64,000 nt of DNA. It comes from Planctomycetota bacterium. Its GTDB lineage: Bacteria > Planctomycetota > B15-G4. Positions 43,206 to 51,948 of this stretch are shown here, one piece after another. Position numbers and translations under genes: made by a program. Position 1 is the stretch's first letter; each line of letters begins with the position of its first letter. The notes beneath the pieces are model-generated. The model did no database searches, was not told where the DNA came from, and saw only the letters and a list, made by a program, of their open reading frames with translations. Location of the stretch: the NCBI GenBank assembly GCA_029259715.1, contig JAJDEP010000005.1, positions 434,001-498,000 of the forward strand. The letters are read 5' to 3'.

Positions 43206-44021
43206 GTGCGAGGTCGTAAACCAACCCGCAAGGGTCTGGCCTCCCTCGAGGCCTGTCCGCGACCGTGGCTGATCGGTGTGCTGCATCTGCCGGCACTGCC
43301 GGGAGCACCCGGGTTCACTGAGCCCGTGCAAGCCGTCCGAATACGGGCCGCTGATGACGCCAGGATGTTGCAGGAGTGCGGCTTCACGGCCGTGATGATC
43401 GAGAATTTCCATGATGCCCCGTTCCGCGCCGAGCAAGTCGACCCCGAGACGATCGCGGCCATGGCCGTCATCGCTCGAGAGGTCGTGGACGCGGTGAACG
43501 TCCCCGTCGGCATCAACGTGTTGCGCAACGACGCCCTCGCCGCCCTCGGCGTGGCCACCGCCAGCGGTGCCGACTTCCTGCGGGTCAATGTGCTCTGCGG
43601 AGAGGCCGCCACCGATCAGGGCCGCATCGTCGGTCGCGCCGACGAGCTCATGCGTCGGCGCGCCGCGCTCGGGAGCTCCGTCACCATCCTCGCGGACGTG
43701 GACGTGAAACACGCCACCTCCCTCGACACCCGCCCTCTCGCCGTCCGCGCCCGCGACCTCGTCGCGAGGGGCGGCGCTCACGCCGTGCTCGTCACCGGTG
43801 ACGCCACCGGTCACGCCGCGGATCTCCAGACCCTCGATGACGTCTCTCGCGCCGTCGCCCCCAGCCCGGTGCTGGCGGCCAGCGGCACTGATCCCGAAGG
43901 GATCGCCGAGACGCTCAGGCACTGCCATGGCGCCATCGTTGGAACGGCCCTCAAGGACCCCGAAACAGGACGCTTGCAGCGCGGCCAGGCTCTCGCCTTT
44001 GTCGCCGCAGCGCGGACCTGA
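43206..44021 (+). CDS. BtpA/SgcQ family protein
   Basis: A TIM-barrel protein of 271 residues. Family segments are LIGVLHLPALPGAPG, TAVMIENFHDAPF, VPVGINVLRNDALAAL, GADFLRVNVLCGEAATDQG, LADVDVKHATSL and VTGDATG. BtpA is needed for photosystem I stability in cyanobacteria; SgcQ homologues occur in non-phototrophs, with no settled enzyme activity. The start is uncertain: GTG 43206 fits the promoter; TTG 43179 is in frame upstream. It precedes the nucleotidyltransferase gene by ten bases. Confidence 0.85.
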   Translation: MRGRKPTRKGLASLEACPRPWLIGVLHLPALPGAPGFTEPVQAVRIRAADDARMLQECGFTAVMIENFHDAPFRAEQVDPETIAAMAVIAREVVDAVNVPVGINVLRNDALAALGVATASGADFLRVNVLCGEAATDQGRIVGRADELMRRRAALGSSVTILADVDVKHATSLDTRPLAVRARDLVARGGAHAVLVTGDATGHAADLQTLDDVSRAVAPSPVLAASGTDPEGIAETLRHCHGAIVGTALKDPETGRLQRGQALAFVAAART

Positions 44022-44031
44022 CCCCAACCAC

Positions 44032-46161
44032 ATGACCGAATCACCCACCCGTCACGCCAACACCATCATCTTCCCGGCCAGCCTCGACCCCGACGCCGTC
44101 TCGGTCGTCAAGCGCCTGGTCGACTCGGGCTTCGAGTCCTACCTCGTCGGCGGTTGTGTGCGCGACCTGCTGTGCGGCCACATCCCGAAGGACTTCGACG
44201 TCTCCACCGCGGCCCGTCCGCGGCAGATCCGGTCCCGATTCAGGAACTGCCGGGTCATCGGTCGGCGCTTCAAGCTGGCCCACGTGCACTTCGGCGACAA
44301 GATCATCGAGGTAGCCACGTTCCGCGCGCCGCAGGACGCCGACGACACGGAGGGTGACGACGACGAGAACCTGCTGATCACGCGGGACAACGTCTACGGC
44401 AACGCCCAGGAAGACAGCATTCGTCGCGACTTCACCATCAACGCCCTGCTGTACGACGTGAACAGCGAGGAGGTCATCGACTACTGCGGCGGCGTCGAGG
44501 ATCTCAACAACCGGGTCTTGCGCACCATCGGCGACCCGGTCATCCGCCTCGCCGAAGACCCCGTGCGCATGCTGCGCGCGATCAAGTTCTCGAGCCGCCT
44601 CGGGCTGACCTTCGACGCCGAACTCGAGGCCTGCTTCGGTGACTCGGCGCCCCTGATCGAACAGAGTGCGCCACCGCGCGTCCTCGAAGAGATCTACAAG
44701 TTGCTGGCCTGTGGTCAGGCCGTGCGGTCCCTGCCGGCCTTGGTCGAATACGGGCTGCTCCCGCACCTGCTGCCGGAGGTGTCGTCCTACTGGGACGACC
44801 ACCGCGAGCAACTCACCGCGTATGGGCGCGCCCTGGACCTCCTCGATCACGGGTCCCGCCGCCTTCCCAATTCCTTCCTGCTGACCGCGCTCTTCCTCGA
44901 GCCCTGGTTGGCCGCCATCGAAGTCGAGCAAGGCGACCCGATGGACATCGCCACCTCCCTTCTGACGCCCGCCGCCCTGCGCATGAGCATCCCGCGACGT
45001 GACGTCGCGACGGTGAAGCAGACCCTGCTGCTGTATCGCCGCCTGGCGCAGAACCGTCGTCCGCGCCGCATGCGGCTGGCCGACTTCCTGGCGCGACCGT
45101 CGACACGCACCGCCATCGACCTGCTGTACCTCGCCTCGCTCGCCGGAAGCATGGACCCGGAGATGCATGCCGGTTGGGCCCGCCGGCTGGCGGAGACGGA
45201 AGGCGCGCAGCCTCCCCGCCAGCGCGCGGACGCGGCCGACGACGAGTCCGGCGAGTCCGAGAAGCGTCCCCGTCGCCGGCGGCGTCGGCGCGGCGGTCGC
45301 TCGCGTTCCCGTGGCCAGCGCGAAGGCGCGTCAGCGGACACAACGACGGACCCCGCGACGTCGACGCAAGCCTCCTCGAACGCAGAGGACGCGACACCGA
45401 CCGAGTCCCGCCCGTCCCGGTCCCACCGCGTCGAATCAACCAGCACGCCCCCGAAGCCGGTCGCCGAGCCCACCGTCGGCACGCACTCAGCCGCGCGTTC
45501 AGCAGCCGCTTCCGCAGCAGACGCTGACGGCGCTGCCGAGTCCGGCTGGCTCGGACGCACCGCGCGTTTCTTCCAGAAGCTGGTCGGGCGCACTCCCGAA
45601 GCCACCGCCGACGAGGGTCCCTCTGCAGGAGCTTCGCACGGTACCGCGGAAGTTTCCGACACGGCGGACGCCGACCCGACGACCGCGCCCAACGCCGAGA
45701 CCGAGACCGAGGCGACCCCATCGCGCCGGCGCCGTCGACGCCGCGGATCACGCGGATCTCGTGGCCGCGATCAGCGCGACCGCTCTGCCGACGGGAACGC
45801 GAACGAGGCCACCGACGCGACCGATGCGGAGGCAAGCGACAAGGAATCCGACGGCTCCCCGTCCGGCTCCAAATCCGGCTCGTCGTCGCGACGTCGGAGG
45901 CGCCGCAGTCGCTCTCGCAAGGGCGGTGGTGGCTCGTCCGACCGCCAGGACGGCAAGCGCCAGAGGCGCGGGTCCTCCCAGCGCTCGGGAGGCAAGTCCT
46001 CGGGCGGCAACCAGCGCCGCAAGTCCACACGCAAGTCGAGCGACAAGGGCCCCGAAGAAGCGACCAGCACCAAGGGCGAGGAGAGCAAGGTCAAGGACGA
46101 CTCGCCGGGCGCCCTCGCGCATCAGCATCCCGAAGACATCGAGGACATGTTCGACTGGTAG
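44032..46161 (+). CDS. Poly(A)-polymerase-type nucleotidyltransferase with long disordered basic tail
   Basis: A 709-residue protein. Residues 1-380 are PcnB-like: SYLVGGCVRDLL, KDFDVSTAARP (catalytic Asp), IRRDFTINALLYDV, NRVLRTIGDP and EDPVRMLRAIKFSSRLGL. Residues of about 390-709 are low complexity, with arginine-rich patches near 412-433, 563-585 and 618-673, one hydrophobic-basic helix-like patch (GWLGRTARFFQKLVGR, about 504-519) and an acidic end (EDIEDMFDW). The tail resembles RNase E scaffolds in kind, not in sequence. The core probably polyadenylates RNA; the second family member at 34534 carries an HD domain instead. Confidence 0.88.
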   Translation: MTESPTRHANTIIFPASLDPDAVSVVKRLVDSGFESYLVGGCVRDLLCGHIPKDFDVSTAARPRQIRSRFRNCRVIGRRFKLAHVHFGDKIIEVATFRAPQDADDTEGDDDENLLITRDNVYGNAQEDSIRRDFTINALLYDVNSEEVIDYCGGVEDLNNRVLRTIGDPVIRLAEDPVRMLRAIKFSSRLGLTFDAELEACFGDSAPLIEQSAPPRVLEEIYKLLACGQAVRSLPALVEYGLLPHLLPEVSSYWDDHREQLTAYGRALDLLDHGSRRLPNSFLLTALFLEPWLAAIEVEQGDPMDIATSLLTPAALRMSIPRRDVATVKQTLLLYRRLAQNRRPRRMRLADFLARPSTRTAIDLLYLASLAGSMDPEMHAGWARRLAETEGAQPPRQRADAADDESGESEKRPRRRRRRRGGRSRSRGQREGASADTTTDPATSTQASSNAEDATPTESRPSRSHRVESTSTPPKPVAEPTVGTHSAARSAAASAADADGAAESGWLGRTARFFQKLVGRTPEATADEGPSAGASHGTAEVSDTADADPTTAPNAETETEATPSRRRRRRRGSRGSRGRDQRDRSADGNANEATDATDAEASDKESDGSPSGSKSGSSSRRRRRRSRSRKGGGGSSDRQDGKRQRRGSSQRSGGKSSGGNQRRKSTRKSSDKGPEEATSTKGEESKVKDDSPGALAHQHPEDIEDMFDW

Positions 46162-46184
46162 CCGCGAGGCGCGTCACGACGCGC

Positions 46185-46919
46185 TCAATGCGGGTTGAAC
46201 GGTGCCCCATCGGCTTTCCTGCAGTCCTCGCAGGTCAGAGCGTCGAGGCCCAGCACGGCCGCCTGCTCGGACGAAAGCGACACCGTGAAGCGGTGTCCCG
46301 TCCTCAGTGGCACGGCGCGGACGTCGTTGTCGTGCACCAGGATGGCCGGCCCTCGGAGGATCTCGACGTCGACCCGGCTGTCCGCCGACAATTCAACCGG
46401 CGGTCGCTCATCGGTCGTGTTGTTGAAGGCGAGCGCCAGGCCGCTTCCGATCGAACGGCGGGTGATGCTGCGGTAGTAGGCCGAACTCCCGAAGGGTGTC
46501 GCGATCACGAGACCATCGCCGGTGATCTCACCGGAGCGCTGCGGGCCGATCCCCACGCGGAAGCGAACCGCCTCGGTCGGCAGGGCATTGCGCATGACCA
46601 CATCGTTCAGCGCCAGTCCGCGGAACGCGCCGACGGTCAACCCGAGCTTGGGGAGATGCGTGAGGACCAGGGCCTCGTCGGCCAGTGCGGCGATCACGGC
46701 GCCGAGCTCGTGACGGGCGCACGGCCGGGCGCGCCGCCCCACACGCACCGGGACCTTCGGGATCCCCGGCCAGAGTCGCTCGGCGCGCAGCAGCGTCCCG
46801 TCGCCTCCATGGCTCACTACGAGTTCCGGGGACACGCCCGTGATCACGAACCTCGCAGCCTCGAGGGCCGCCCGAACCACCCCCACATCCTCGCCCACGA
46901 TGGCAACAGCGCCCTTCAA
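46185..46919 (-). CDS. NAD kinase family protein
   Basis: A 244-residue member of the NAD/NADH kinase family, which makes NADP. GGDGT is at 38-42 (VVSHGGDGTLLRA), followed by LALNDVVMRN and GDGLVIATPFGSSAYYRS, matching the NE and GDGxxxxTPxGSTAY blocks. It is short beside the usual 280-300 because the N-terminal strand set before GGDGT is trimmed. It starts with TTG overlapping the upstream stop (TTGA), coupling it to the phosphodiesterase-fold gene. Substrate and donor are assumed from the family. Confidence 0.83.
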   Translation of the reverse strand: MKGAVAIVGEDVGVVRAALEAARFVITGVSPELVVSHGGDGTLLRAERLWPGIPKVPVRVGRRARPCARHELGAVIAALADEALVLTHLPKLGLTVGAFRGLALNDVVMRNALPTEAVRFRVGIGPQRSGEITGDGLVIATPFGSSAYYRSITRRSIGSGLALAFNNTTDERPPVELSADSRVDVEILRGPAILVHDNDVRAVPLRTGHRFTVSLSSEQAAVLGLDALTCEDCRKADGAPFNPH

Positions 46920-48298
46920 CCGTCCGCCTCGGTGAGCGTGTTGAGGATCATGTCGTGGACCGACGTCAGGCTGGGTTGAGCACCGGGCGGCGGCATGACC
47001 CCGGGGCTGCCGATGGCCAGGGGCCAGAGCCCCGTATCGTCCGGAACGTGACCATGCGATCCCGTCACGAGGCCGGCGTCAAGGGAGATCACGTCCATCA
47101 GCGTGCGTAGGCCCAGCTTGCGTTGGAGCAGGCGCCGGGCGATGGCCAGCCGCGGGAACTTCAAGGCCGGGTCGAGGAACAGCTCGACCGGGTCGTAGCC
47201 GGGCTTGCGGTGGATGTCGACGGTGCGCGCGAAGTCCGGCGCCCGCTCGTCGTCGAGCCAATAGGGATAAGCGAACCAGGCATCCGGCTCCGCCTCGAGC
47301 ACGACCTCGCCGGCCCGCGAGTGCGTGAGCCCCTCGTCACCCCGCCCGTCTCCGACGAGCACACGACGCACCCCGGGCAACTCGCCCATGAGAGCGGCAA
47401 CCCGCGGCACGTCCTGCCCATCGGCCACGTAGACGTGGGCGACCTGGTGGTCGCAAAGCGCAAAGGCACGGCTCGCGCCGGCGTCCAGCGTCTCACCCAC
47501 CGAATCCTGCCACAGCACGGAGAGCAGGCCGTCCTCGCGCAGGACCCGATTGGGGAACACCGGGCGCGAGATCCGACCGATGCCGTATTCGGAGACCACG
47601 AGCACCTCCATGCCCGCGGCCTCGGCGGCATCGATGAGGCGTCCCGCCTCGGCATCCACTTGGGCCGCATGCCCGGCCACGGACGGATGATCCGGTCCCT
47701 CCCGCTGCAACACGTAGTCGAGATGAGGGAGGTAGGCGAGCAGCAGGTCGGGGCGGTCGTGCTCGAGCACGTCCAGGCTGGCGTCGACGATCCAGCGCGT
47801 CGAGCGGATGTCGGCAGCCGGGCCCCAGAAGTGGAACAGCGGGGACGGCCCCAGCTTCTCCTCGAGGCGACCGCGCAGGGCGTGCGGGTGTGTGTACACG
47901 CCTGGGATCTTGCGCCCATCCGCGGGGTACTCCGGGCGCGGCGTCACGGCCATGTCTGCGGAGGAGTACATGTTGAACCACCAGAACATCTTCGCGACGC
48001 GCAGGTCGGGACGCTTCCGTTGGGCCGTCTCCCAGACCTTGCGCCCCTGCACCAGGTGATTGCTCTGGCGCCAGAGCCAGACCTCAGAGAGGTCGCGGAA
48101 GTACCAGCCGTTGCCGACGATACCGTGCCCGTCGGGGCGGAGGCCGGTGAGCATCGATGCCTGCGCCGTGCACGTGACCGCGGGGAACACCGGCCGCAGC
48201 GACTGCTGCCAGCCGCGCTCCGCCAAGCGTCTCAGACGCGGCCCCATCAGGGACGGCACGAGACCGACCACGTCGATCACCATCAAGCGCGCGGGCAT
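46916..48298 (-). CDS. Alkaline-phosphatase-superfamily phosphodiesterase/nucleotide pyrophosphatase
   Basis: A 460-residue protein with no signal peptide. The fold is read from MVIDVVGLVPSLM, VFPAVTCTAQASMLTG (Thr nucleophile with PxxTxxxxxxxLTG), PHLDYVLQREGPDH, VVSEYGIG and GSHGHVPDD, which together supply the two-metal ligands of type I phosphodiesterases. The substrate may be a nucleotide or nucleotide-sugar. A TATGCT element lies only six bases before the ATG, with no ribosome site, another leaderless candidate. The NAD kinase gene overlaps its stop. Confidence 0.85.
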   Translation of the reverse strand: MPARLMVIDVVGLVPSLMGPRLRRLAERGWQQSLRPVFPAVTCTAQASMLTGLRPDGHGIVGNGWYFRDLSEVWLWRQSNHLVQGRKVWETAQRKRPDLRVAKMFWWFNMYSSADMAVTPRPEYPADGRKIPGVYTHPHALRGRLEEKLGPSPLFHFWGPAADIRSTRWIVDASLDVLEHDRPDLLLAYLPHLDYVLQREGPDHPSVAGHAAQVDAEAGRLIDAAEAAGMEVLVVSEYGIGRISRPVFPNRVLREDGLLSVLWQDSVGETLDAGASRAFALCDHQVAHVYVADGQDVPRVAALMGELPGVRRVLVGDGRGDEGLTHSRAGEVVLEAEPDAWFAYPYWLDDERAPDFARTVDIHRKPGYDPVELFLDPALKFPRLAIARRLLQRKLGLRTLMDVISLDAGLVTGSHGHVPDDTGLWPLAIGSPGVMPPPGAQPSLTSVHDMILNTLTEADG

Positions 48299-48304
48299 GG
48301 CGCG

Positions 48305-48310
48305 AGCATA
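48305..48310 (-). promoter_or_regulatory. Possible -10 element of phosphodiesterase-fold gene
   Basis: On the minus strand TATGCT in a GCTATGCT context stands six bases before ATG 48298. The -35 is not recognisable. Confidence 0.35.
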
Positions 48311-48408
48311 GCGAAGTGCGGTGCGGCTTCACCGGGCCGGCACGGCATCCCGCGGGAGTCCCCGACCGACGCGTGGCGCGTCAGGCGTCGCGGGCGAGCC
48401 GCGGAGGA

Positions 48409-49014
48409 CTAGCCCTCATCGTCATCCGGGAGCTTGATCGTGGGCTTCCCGCCGGACTTGTGGTAGTCCATCATCTTCTTGCCCTCCTTGCCGGGGGCCG
48501 TGACGTTGGGCAAGGAAGTGATCGGCTTCTTCAGCCGGAGCGTCTCGAACTTCGGCGCCTTCCTGAGGGAGCTGCCGTCTCGCACCTCTCCCATGGGCAC
48601 GCGCCGGGCCTCGACCGTCGCGTAGAGGGGTTCGCCGTTGCGGCCGACGCCCTTGCCGAGCGTTGCGCCGATGTAGACCTCATGGCCGTCCCGCTCGACG
48701 CGATACATGCTCCCGAAACGCTCGCCGTTCTTCTTGGCCCATTCGATCTTCATCAGGGCCGCGTCGAGCCGCTTCTGCTTGAGCTTCTCCTGCGGGGTCA
48801 TGTGGCTGAACTGAACCGACTTCGGCTCGGCAGGCGGCGGGGTCTCGAAGGCCTCGCGCTCCCTCTCGGTATCGGTCACGACCGTGGCCTCCCCGCTGGA
48901 GCCGTCGTCCTGGAGCAGGTGGTACAGCGATCCGCCGAGAACGGCGACGAGGACCACCAGTCCACCGGCCAGGAGGCCGTTGCGGCGGTTCGGTTCGGGG
49001 GCGGCGGTGGGCAT
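48409..49014 (-). CDS. Hypothetical single-pass membrane protein
   Basis: A 201-residue protein: a short cytosolic head, one membrane helix (GLLAGGLVVLVAVLGGSLYHL), a charged linker with acidic/Pro segments, and a Lys/Arg-rich region (MTPQEKLKQKRLDAALMKIEW) before a predicted beta part (YIGATLGKGVG). I do not recognise the family. It lies alone between the phosphodiesterase-fold and DUF1573 genes and is divergent from the latter. Confidence 0.6.
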   Translation of the reverse strand: MPTAAPEPNRRNGLLAGGLVVLVAVLGGSLYHLLQDDGSSGEATVVTDTEREREAFETPPPAEPKSVQFSHMTPQEKLKQKRLDAALMKIEWAKKNGERFGSMYRVERDGHEVYIGATLGKGVGRNGEPLYATVEARRVPMGEVRDGSSLRKAPKFETLRLKKPITSLPNVTAPGKEGKKMMDYHKSGGKPTIKLPDDDEG

Positions 49015-49241
49015 GCTCGGGATTCTCGGATCGGGGAGGGGCGGCTGCAGCCGTAGCGGCGCACCAAGGGGCGTGAAACGGGCAGAGGACGGGACCCGTT
49101 GGAGCGCTCCGTCAGTATACCAGCGACTTCGGGCACAACACCGGCGTGACGGAGAGCGTTGAGGTGGGCGCCGTCTTGTACGATAAACCCCTTCGTACCG
49201 TCGGAACCCGAATCTTGATCCGACCTCCTGAGGCTGACCGA
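49015..49241. other. Divergent intergenic region before the DUF1573 gene
   Basis: The 227 bases hold a perfect 6-bp inverted repeat, GTACGA (49178-49183) and TCGTAC (49193-49198), around a nine-base loop. It could be an operator or a leader hairpin. No clear promoter pair is seen. Confidence 0.35.
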
Positions 49242-50354
49242 ATGACCCCGATCCACACGCTTCTCGGCTCGCTGGCCCTCACCTTGGCCACGGCTGTCCC
49301 CCTCGTGGCCCAAGACTCCCCGCAACCGTCCGGCGGCGATGGCCCGATCGAGGTCACCCCGCCGGAGGTCGACTTTGGCGATCTCTACGCCGGTGAAGAG
49401 GCCGCCGCCGAGGTCACGTTCACCAATCGCAGCGATACGCCCTGGGCCGTCCGCCAGGTCAAGCCGTCCTGCGGGTGCACCGTTGCCAACGTCTTCGCGC
49501 CCAACGGCGACCGGGTCCCGGACACCAGCCGCGGCGACCTGCCCATCGCCACCGTCGGTCCGGGTGAATCACTGAAGGTCGAGGTCGGGTTCAACACCGC
49601 CAACCAGCAGGGCCAGGTCGAAAAGAAGCTCTACGTCTACGGGCTCAATCCGGCCGACCCCACTGTGGAGCTCAAGCTGAAGGCGCGGGTCAACCGCGTC
49701 ATCATGGTCACGCCCAACTACCTTCAGTTGGGGACGCTCGACAAGCGCAGCACCATCGAGCGCGAGGTCGTCGTCGAGGCCCGCGACATCGGCGACTGGA
49801 AGATCTCCGGTTTCGAATCCAACTACGCCGGAGTCCCGCTGCCCAAGTTCATCTCGCTGAAGACGGTGAGCCAGGACGGCGACTCCCGGCGCGTCAAGAT
49901 CACGGTCCACGGCCCCCGGGAGGTCGGGCCCTTCAACGCGCAGATCAAGGTGCTCATCGATCACCCCCGCGTATCCGAAGCGACCTTCACGCTGATCGGC
50001 TCTGTCCAGCCCGACATCAGCTTCCAGTCGGGACACAAGACCTTCCCCGAGGCCCTCGTGTTCGACCAGATGGCCGCCGATGCCACGGCGACGCGCACGC
50101 TGATGATCGAGAACCGCGACCCGACGGTGCCCTACATCCTCGAAGCCGTGGAGGTGGCCGGTGCGAAGTCCGAGTATTTCAAGGCCTCCATCCGGGAGAT
50201 CCAGAAGGGCGTCCGCTATCAGGTCGCCCTCACGGCGGACGGCGCCATCGGCATGCCGTTCTTCCGGGGAAACCTGAGGCTCAGGGCGCGACACCCTGAG
50301 ATCCCTGAGAAGGACATCCAGTTCCACGGCTGGGTGCGGCAGGAAGGCAACTGA
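49242..50354 (+). CDS. Exported DUF1573 domain protein
   Basis: A 370-residue secreted protein: signal LLGSLALTLATAVPLVAQ, then a DUF1573 immunoglobulin-like domain with VDFGDLYAGEEAAAEVTFTN and the family's CGCT motif in PSCGCTVANV. Further beta-sandwich modules follow (VTPNYLQLGTL; FPEALVFDQMAADATATRTL). DUF1573 proteins are abundant in Planctomycetota and Bacteroidota and are thought to be extracytoplasmic binding or assembly proteins. A GAGG lies about ten bases before the ATG. Confidence 0.83.
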   Translation: MTPIHTLLGSLALTLATAVPLVAQDSPQPSGGDGPIEVTPPEVDFGDLYAGEEAAAEVTFTNRSDTPWAVRQVKPSCGCTVANVFAPNGDRVPDTSRGDLPIATVGPGESLKVEVGFNTANQQGQVEKKLYVYGLNPADPTVELKLKARVNRVIMVTPNYLQLGTLDKRSTIEREVVVEARDIGDWKISGFESNYAGVPLPKFISLKTVSQDGDSRRVKITVHGPREVGPFNAQIKVLIDHPRVSEATFTLIGSVQPDISFQSGHKTFPEALVFDQMAADATATRTLMIENRDPTVPYILEAVEVAGAKSEYFKASIREIQKGVRYQVALTADGAIGMPFFRGNLRLRARHPEIPEKDIQFHGWVRQEGN

Positions 50355-50415
50355 GTCCCCCGTCCTGTCGTGCACGGGTCGGCACGGCCCCCATACGCAC
50401 GCCGAGCCCGAACGC

Positions 50416-51948
50416 ATGACGCCTTCCCGGAAGACACCCGCGAGCCCGGGCCTGCGGGCCTTGATGAGCGCAGTCCTTGTCGCAACGGCGGCGTGGACGC
50501 CGGCCTGCGGCGCGAATAGCGAGATGACGATCATCGTCATCTCCGTGGATACCACCCGCCCCGACCACCTCACACCCTACGGCTACGACCGGGAGACGAC
50601 CCCGACCCTCGCCCGCATGGCGGCGGAGGGCGCACTGTTCACCGAGGCGCGCTCGACCTCGTCGTGGACGCTGCCGGCGCACATGTCGCTGTTCACAGGG
50701 CTCCCCCCGAACATGCACGAGGTCGTGCTCGACCAGGCGGTGCTGCACCCCTCGCGCAAGACGCTGGGCGAGATCTTCAGCGCGGCGGGATTCCGCACCC
50801 TCGGGTTCTACAGTGCCCCCTACCTCCACGGTCAATTCGGCTTCGATCGGTCGATGGACTACTACGAACGCTGCGTCAAGCCGACCATCTGGGACATCCC
50901 GCTGTCGCAGCGCAAGGCCAGCCTCGACCGCTTGGAGGCCGAGTCTCACCGGCAGGTCAGCACTCCGGAAGTCATGCAGCGCGGGCTGCGGGCCCTCAAG
51001 ACCTTCGGCAAAAAGCGCACCCTGCTCTTCATGCACCTGTTCGACCCCCACTACGACTTCATGGCGCCGCGGGCCTTTGCGAAGCGCTTCGTCGACCCGG
51101 ACTACGGTGGGGACATCAACGGGCGGGACGTCTACACCACCCCGATCGTGAACGGCGAGATCGAGCCCGAGGACGTCGAGCAGCTCAAGGCCCTCTATGA
51201 CGCCGAGCTGGCCTTCGTCGACCACTACCTGCAAGGCATGCTCGAGACCCTCTCCAAGCAGGGGCGGCTCGACTCGACGCTGGTCGTGATCACTTCCGAT
51301 CACGGAGAGGCCTTCTACGAAGACGGGCGATTCGGCCACCGCAACGATCTGCGCGACGAAGTGCTGCGCATCCCGCTCATCGTCTGGAGTCCCAGCCTGA
51401 TTCAGCAACCCGCCGTCATCGACGACCCCGTCGCGCTCACGGACGTCCTGCCCACCCTCATGGATTATGCCGGCATCGCGCCCGAGGACGTGATCTGGGG
51501 ACGCAGCCTGCGTCCGCTCATCGAGGGGCGCGAGTTGCCCCCCCGCCCGATCACCGGAGCCCTGCACGTTGTCCCGCGGCCCGAAGACGGCGGCCCGCTC
51601 GGTGACATCCTCATCCGGCACGAGTCCCTCATCCATGAGGGCTTCAAGTACGTTCGTCAGGTCAACGTGCCCTGGGATCAGCGCAAGCCGAACGACGTCT
51701 CGGGCACGCCCGACCCCGGCAGCGTGGTCGAGTATCTGTTCGATCTCGCCACCGACCCCGATGAGGCCGCTGGACCGGTGACCAATGAGAGCGAACGCCT
51801 GCTCCACATGCGCGCCCTGCTGGCCGCCGAGCACGGGCGTCAGGCCGAAGCCGCCATGCTCCACTTCGGCGGAGCCGGCGCCCTCCAGAGCAAACCCGGC
51901 CTCGACACCATCGACTTGATCAAGGCCACGGGCTACGGGGGACGTTGA
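50416..51948 (+). CDS. Sulfatase-fold lipoprotein with Thr in place of the Cys nucleophile
   Basis: A 510-residue protein with a lipoprotein signal (lipobox near TPACGAN). Metal-site motifs are ISVDTTRPDHLTPYGYDRE at the N terminus and HLFDPHYDF and TSDHGEAFYEDG further on. The normal sulfatase CxPxR nucleophile site reads TLPAH within SSWTLPAHMSLFTG (Thr85), so formylglycine cannot form. Phosphodiesterase or phosphotransferase chemistry is likelier than true sulfatase. It is coupled to the SGNH gene by a TTGA overlap (51945-51948). Confidence 0.82.
   Translation: MTPSRKTPASPGLRALMSAVLVATAAWTPACGANSEMTIIVISVDTTRPDHLTPYGYDRETTPTLARMAAEGALFTEARSTSSWTLPAHMSLFTGLPPNMHEVVLDQAVLHPSRKTLGEIFSAAGFRTLGFYSAPYLHGQFGFDRSMDYYERCVKPTIWDIPLSQRKASLDRLEAESHRQVSTPEVMQRGLRALKTFGKKRTLLFMHLFDPHYDFMAPRAFAKRFVDPDYGGDINGRDVYTTPIVNGEIEPEDVEQLKALYDAELAFVDHYLQGMLETLSKQGRLDSTLVVITSDHGEAFYEDGRFGHRNDLRDEVLRIPLIVWSPSLIQQPAVIDDPVALTDVLPTLMDYAGIAPEDVIWGRSLRPLIEGRELPPRPITGALHVVPRPEDGGPLGDILIRHESLIHEGFKYVRQVNVPWDQRKPNDVSGTPDPGSVVEYLFDLATDPDEAAGPVTNESERLLHMRALLAAEHGRQAEAAMLHFGGAGALQSKPGLDTIDLIKATGYGGR

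Noticed and set aside
45265..46050. Repetitive DNA in the polymerase-like gene
   Set aside because: Arg/Ser/Gly-coding runs explain it; there is no direct repeat unit or CRISPR-like spacing.
33531..48298. Possible Ebo-type set (UbiA-like protein plus phosphodiesterase-fold protein)
   Set aside because: The two genes are 12 kb apart and no other Ebo-type gene is present.
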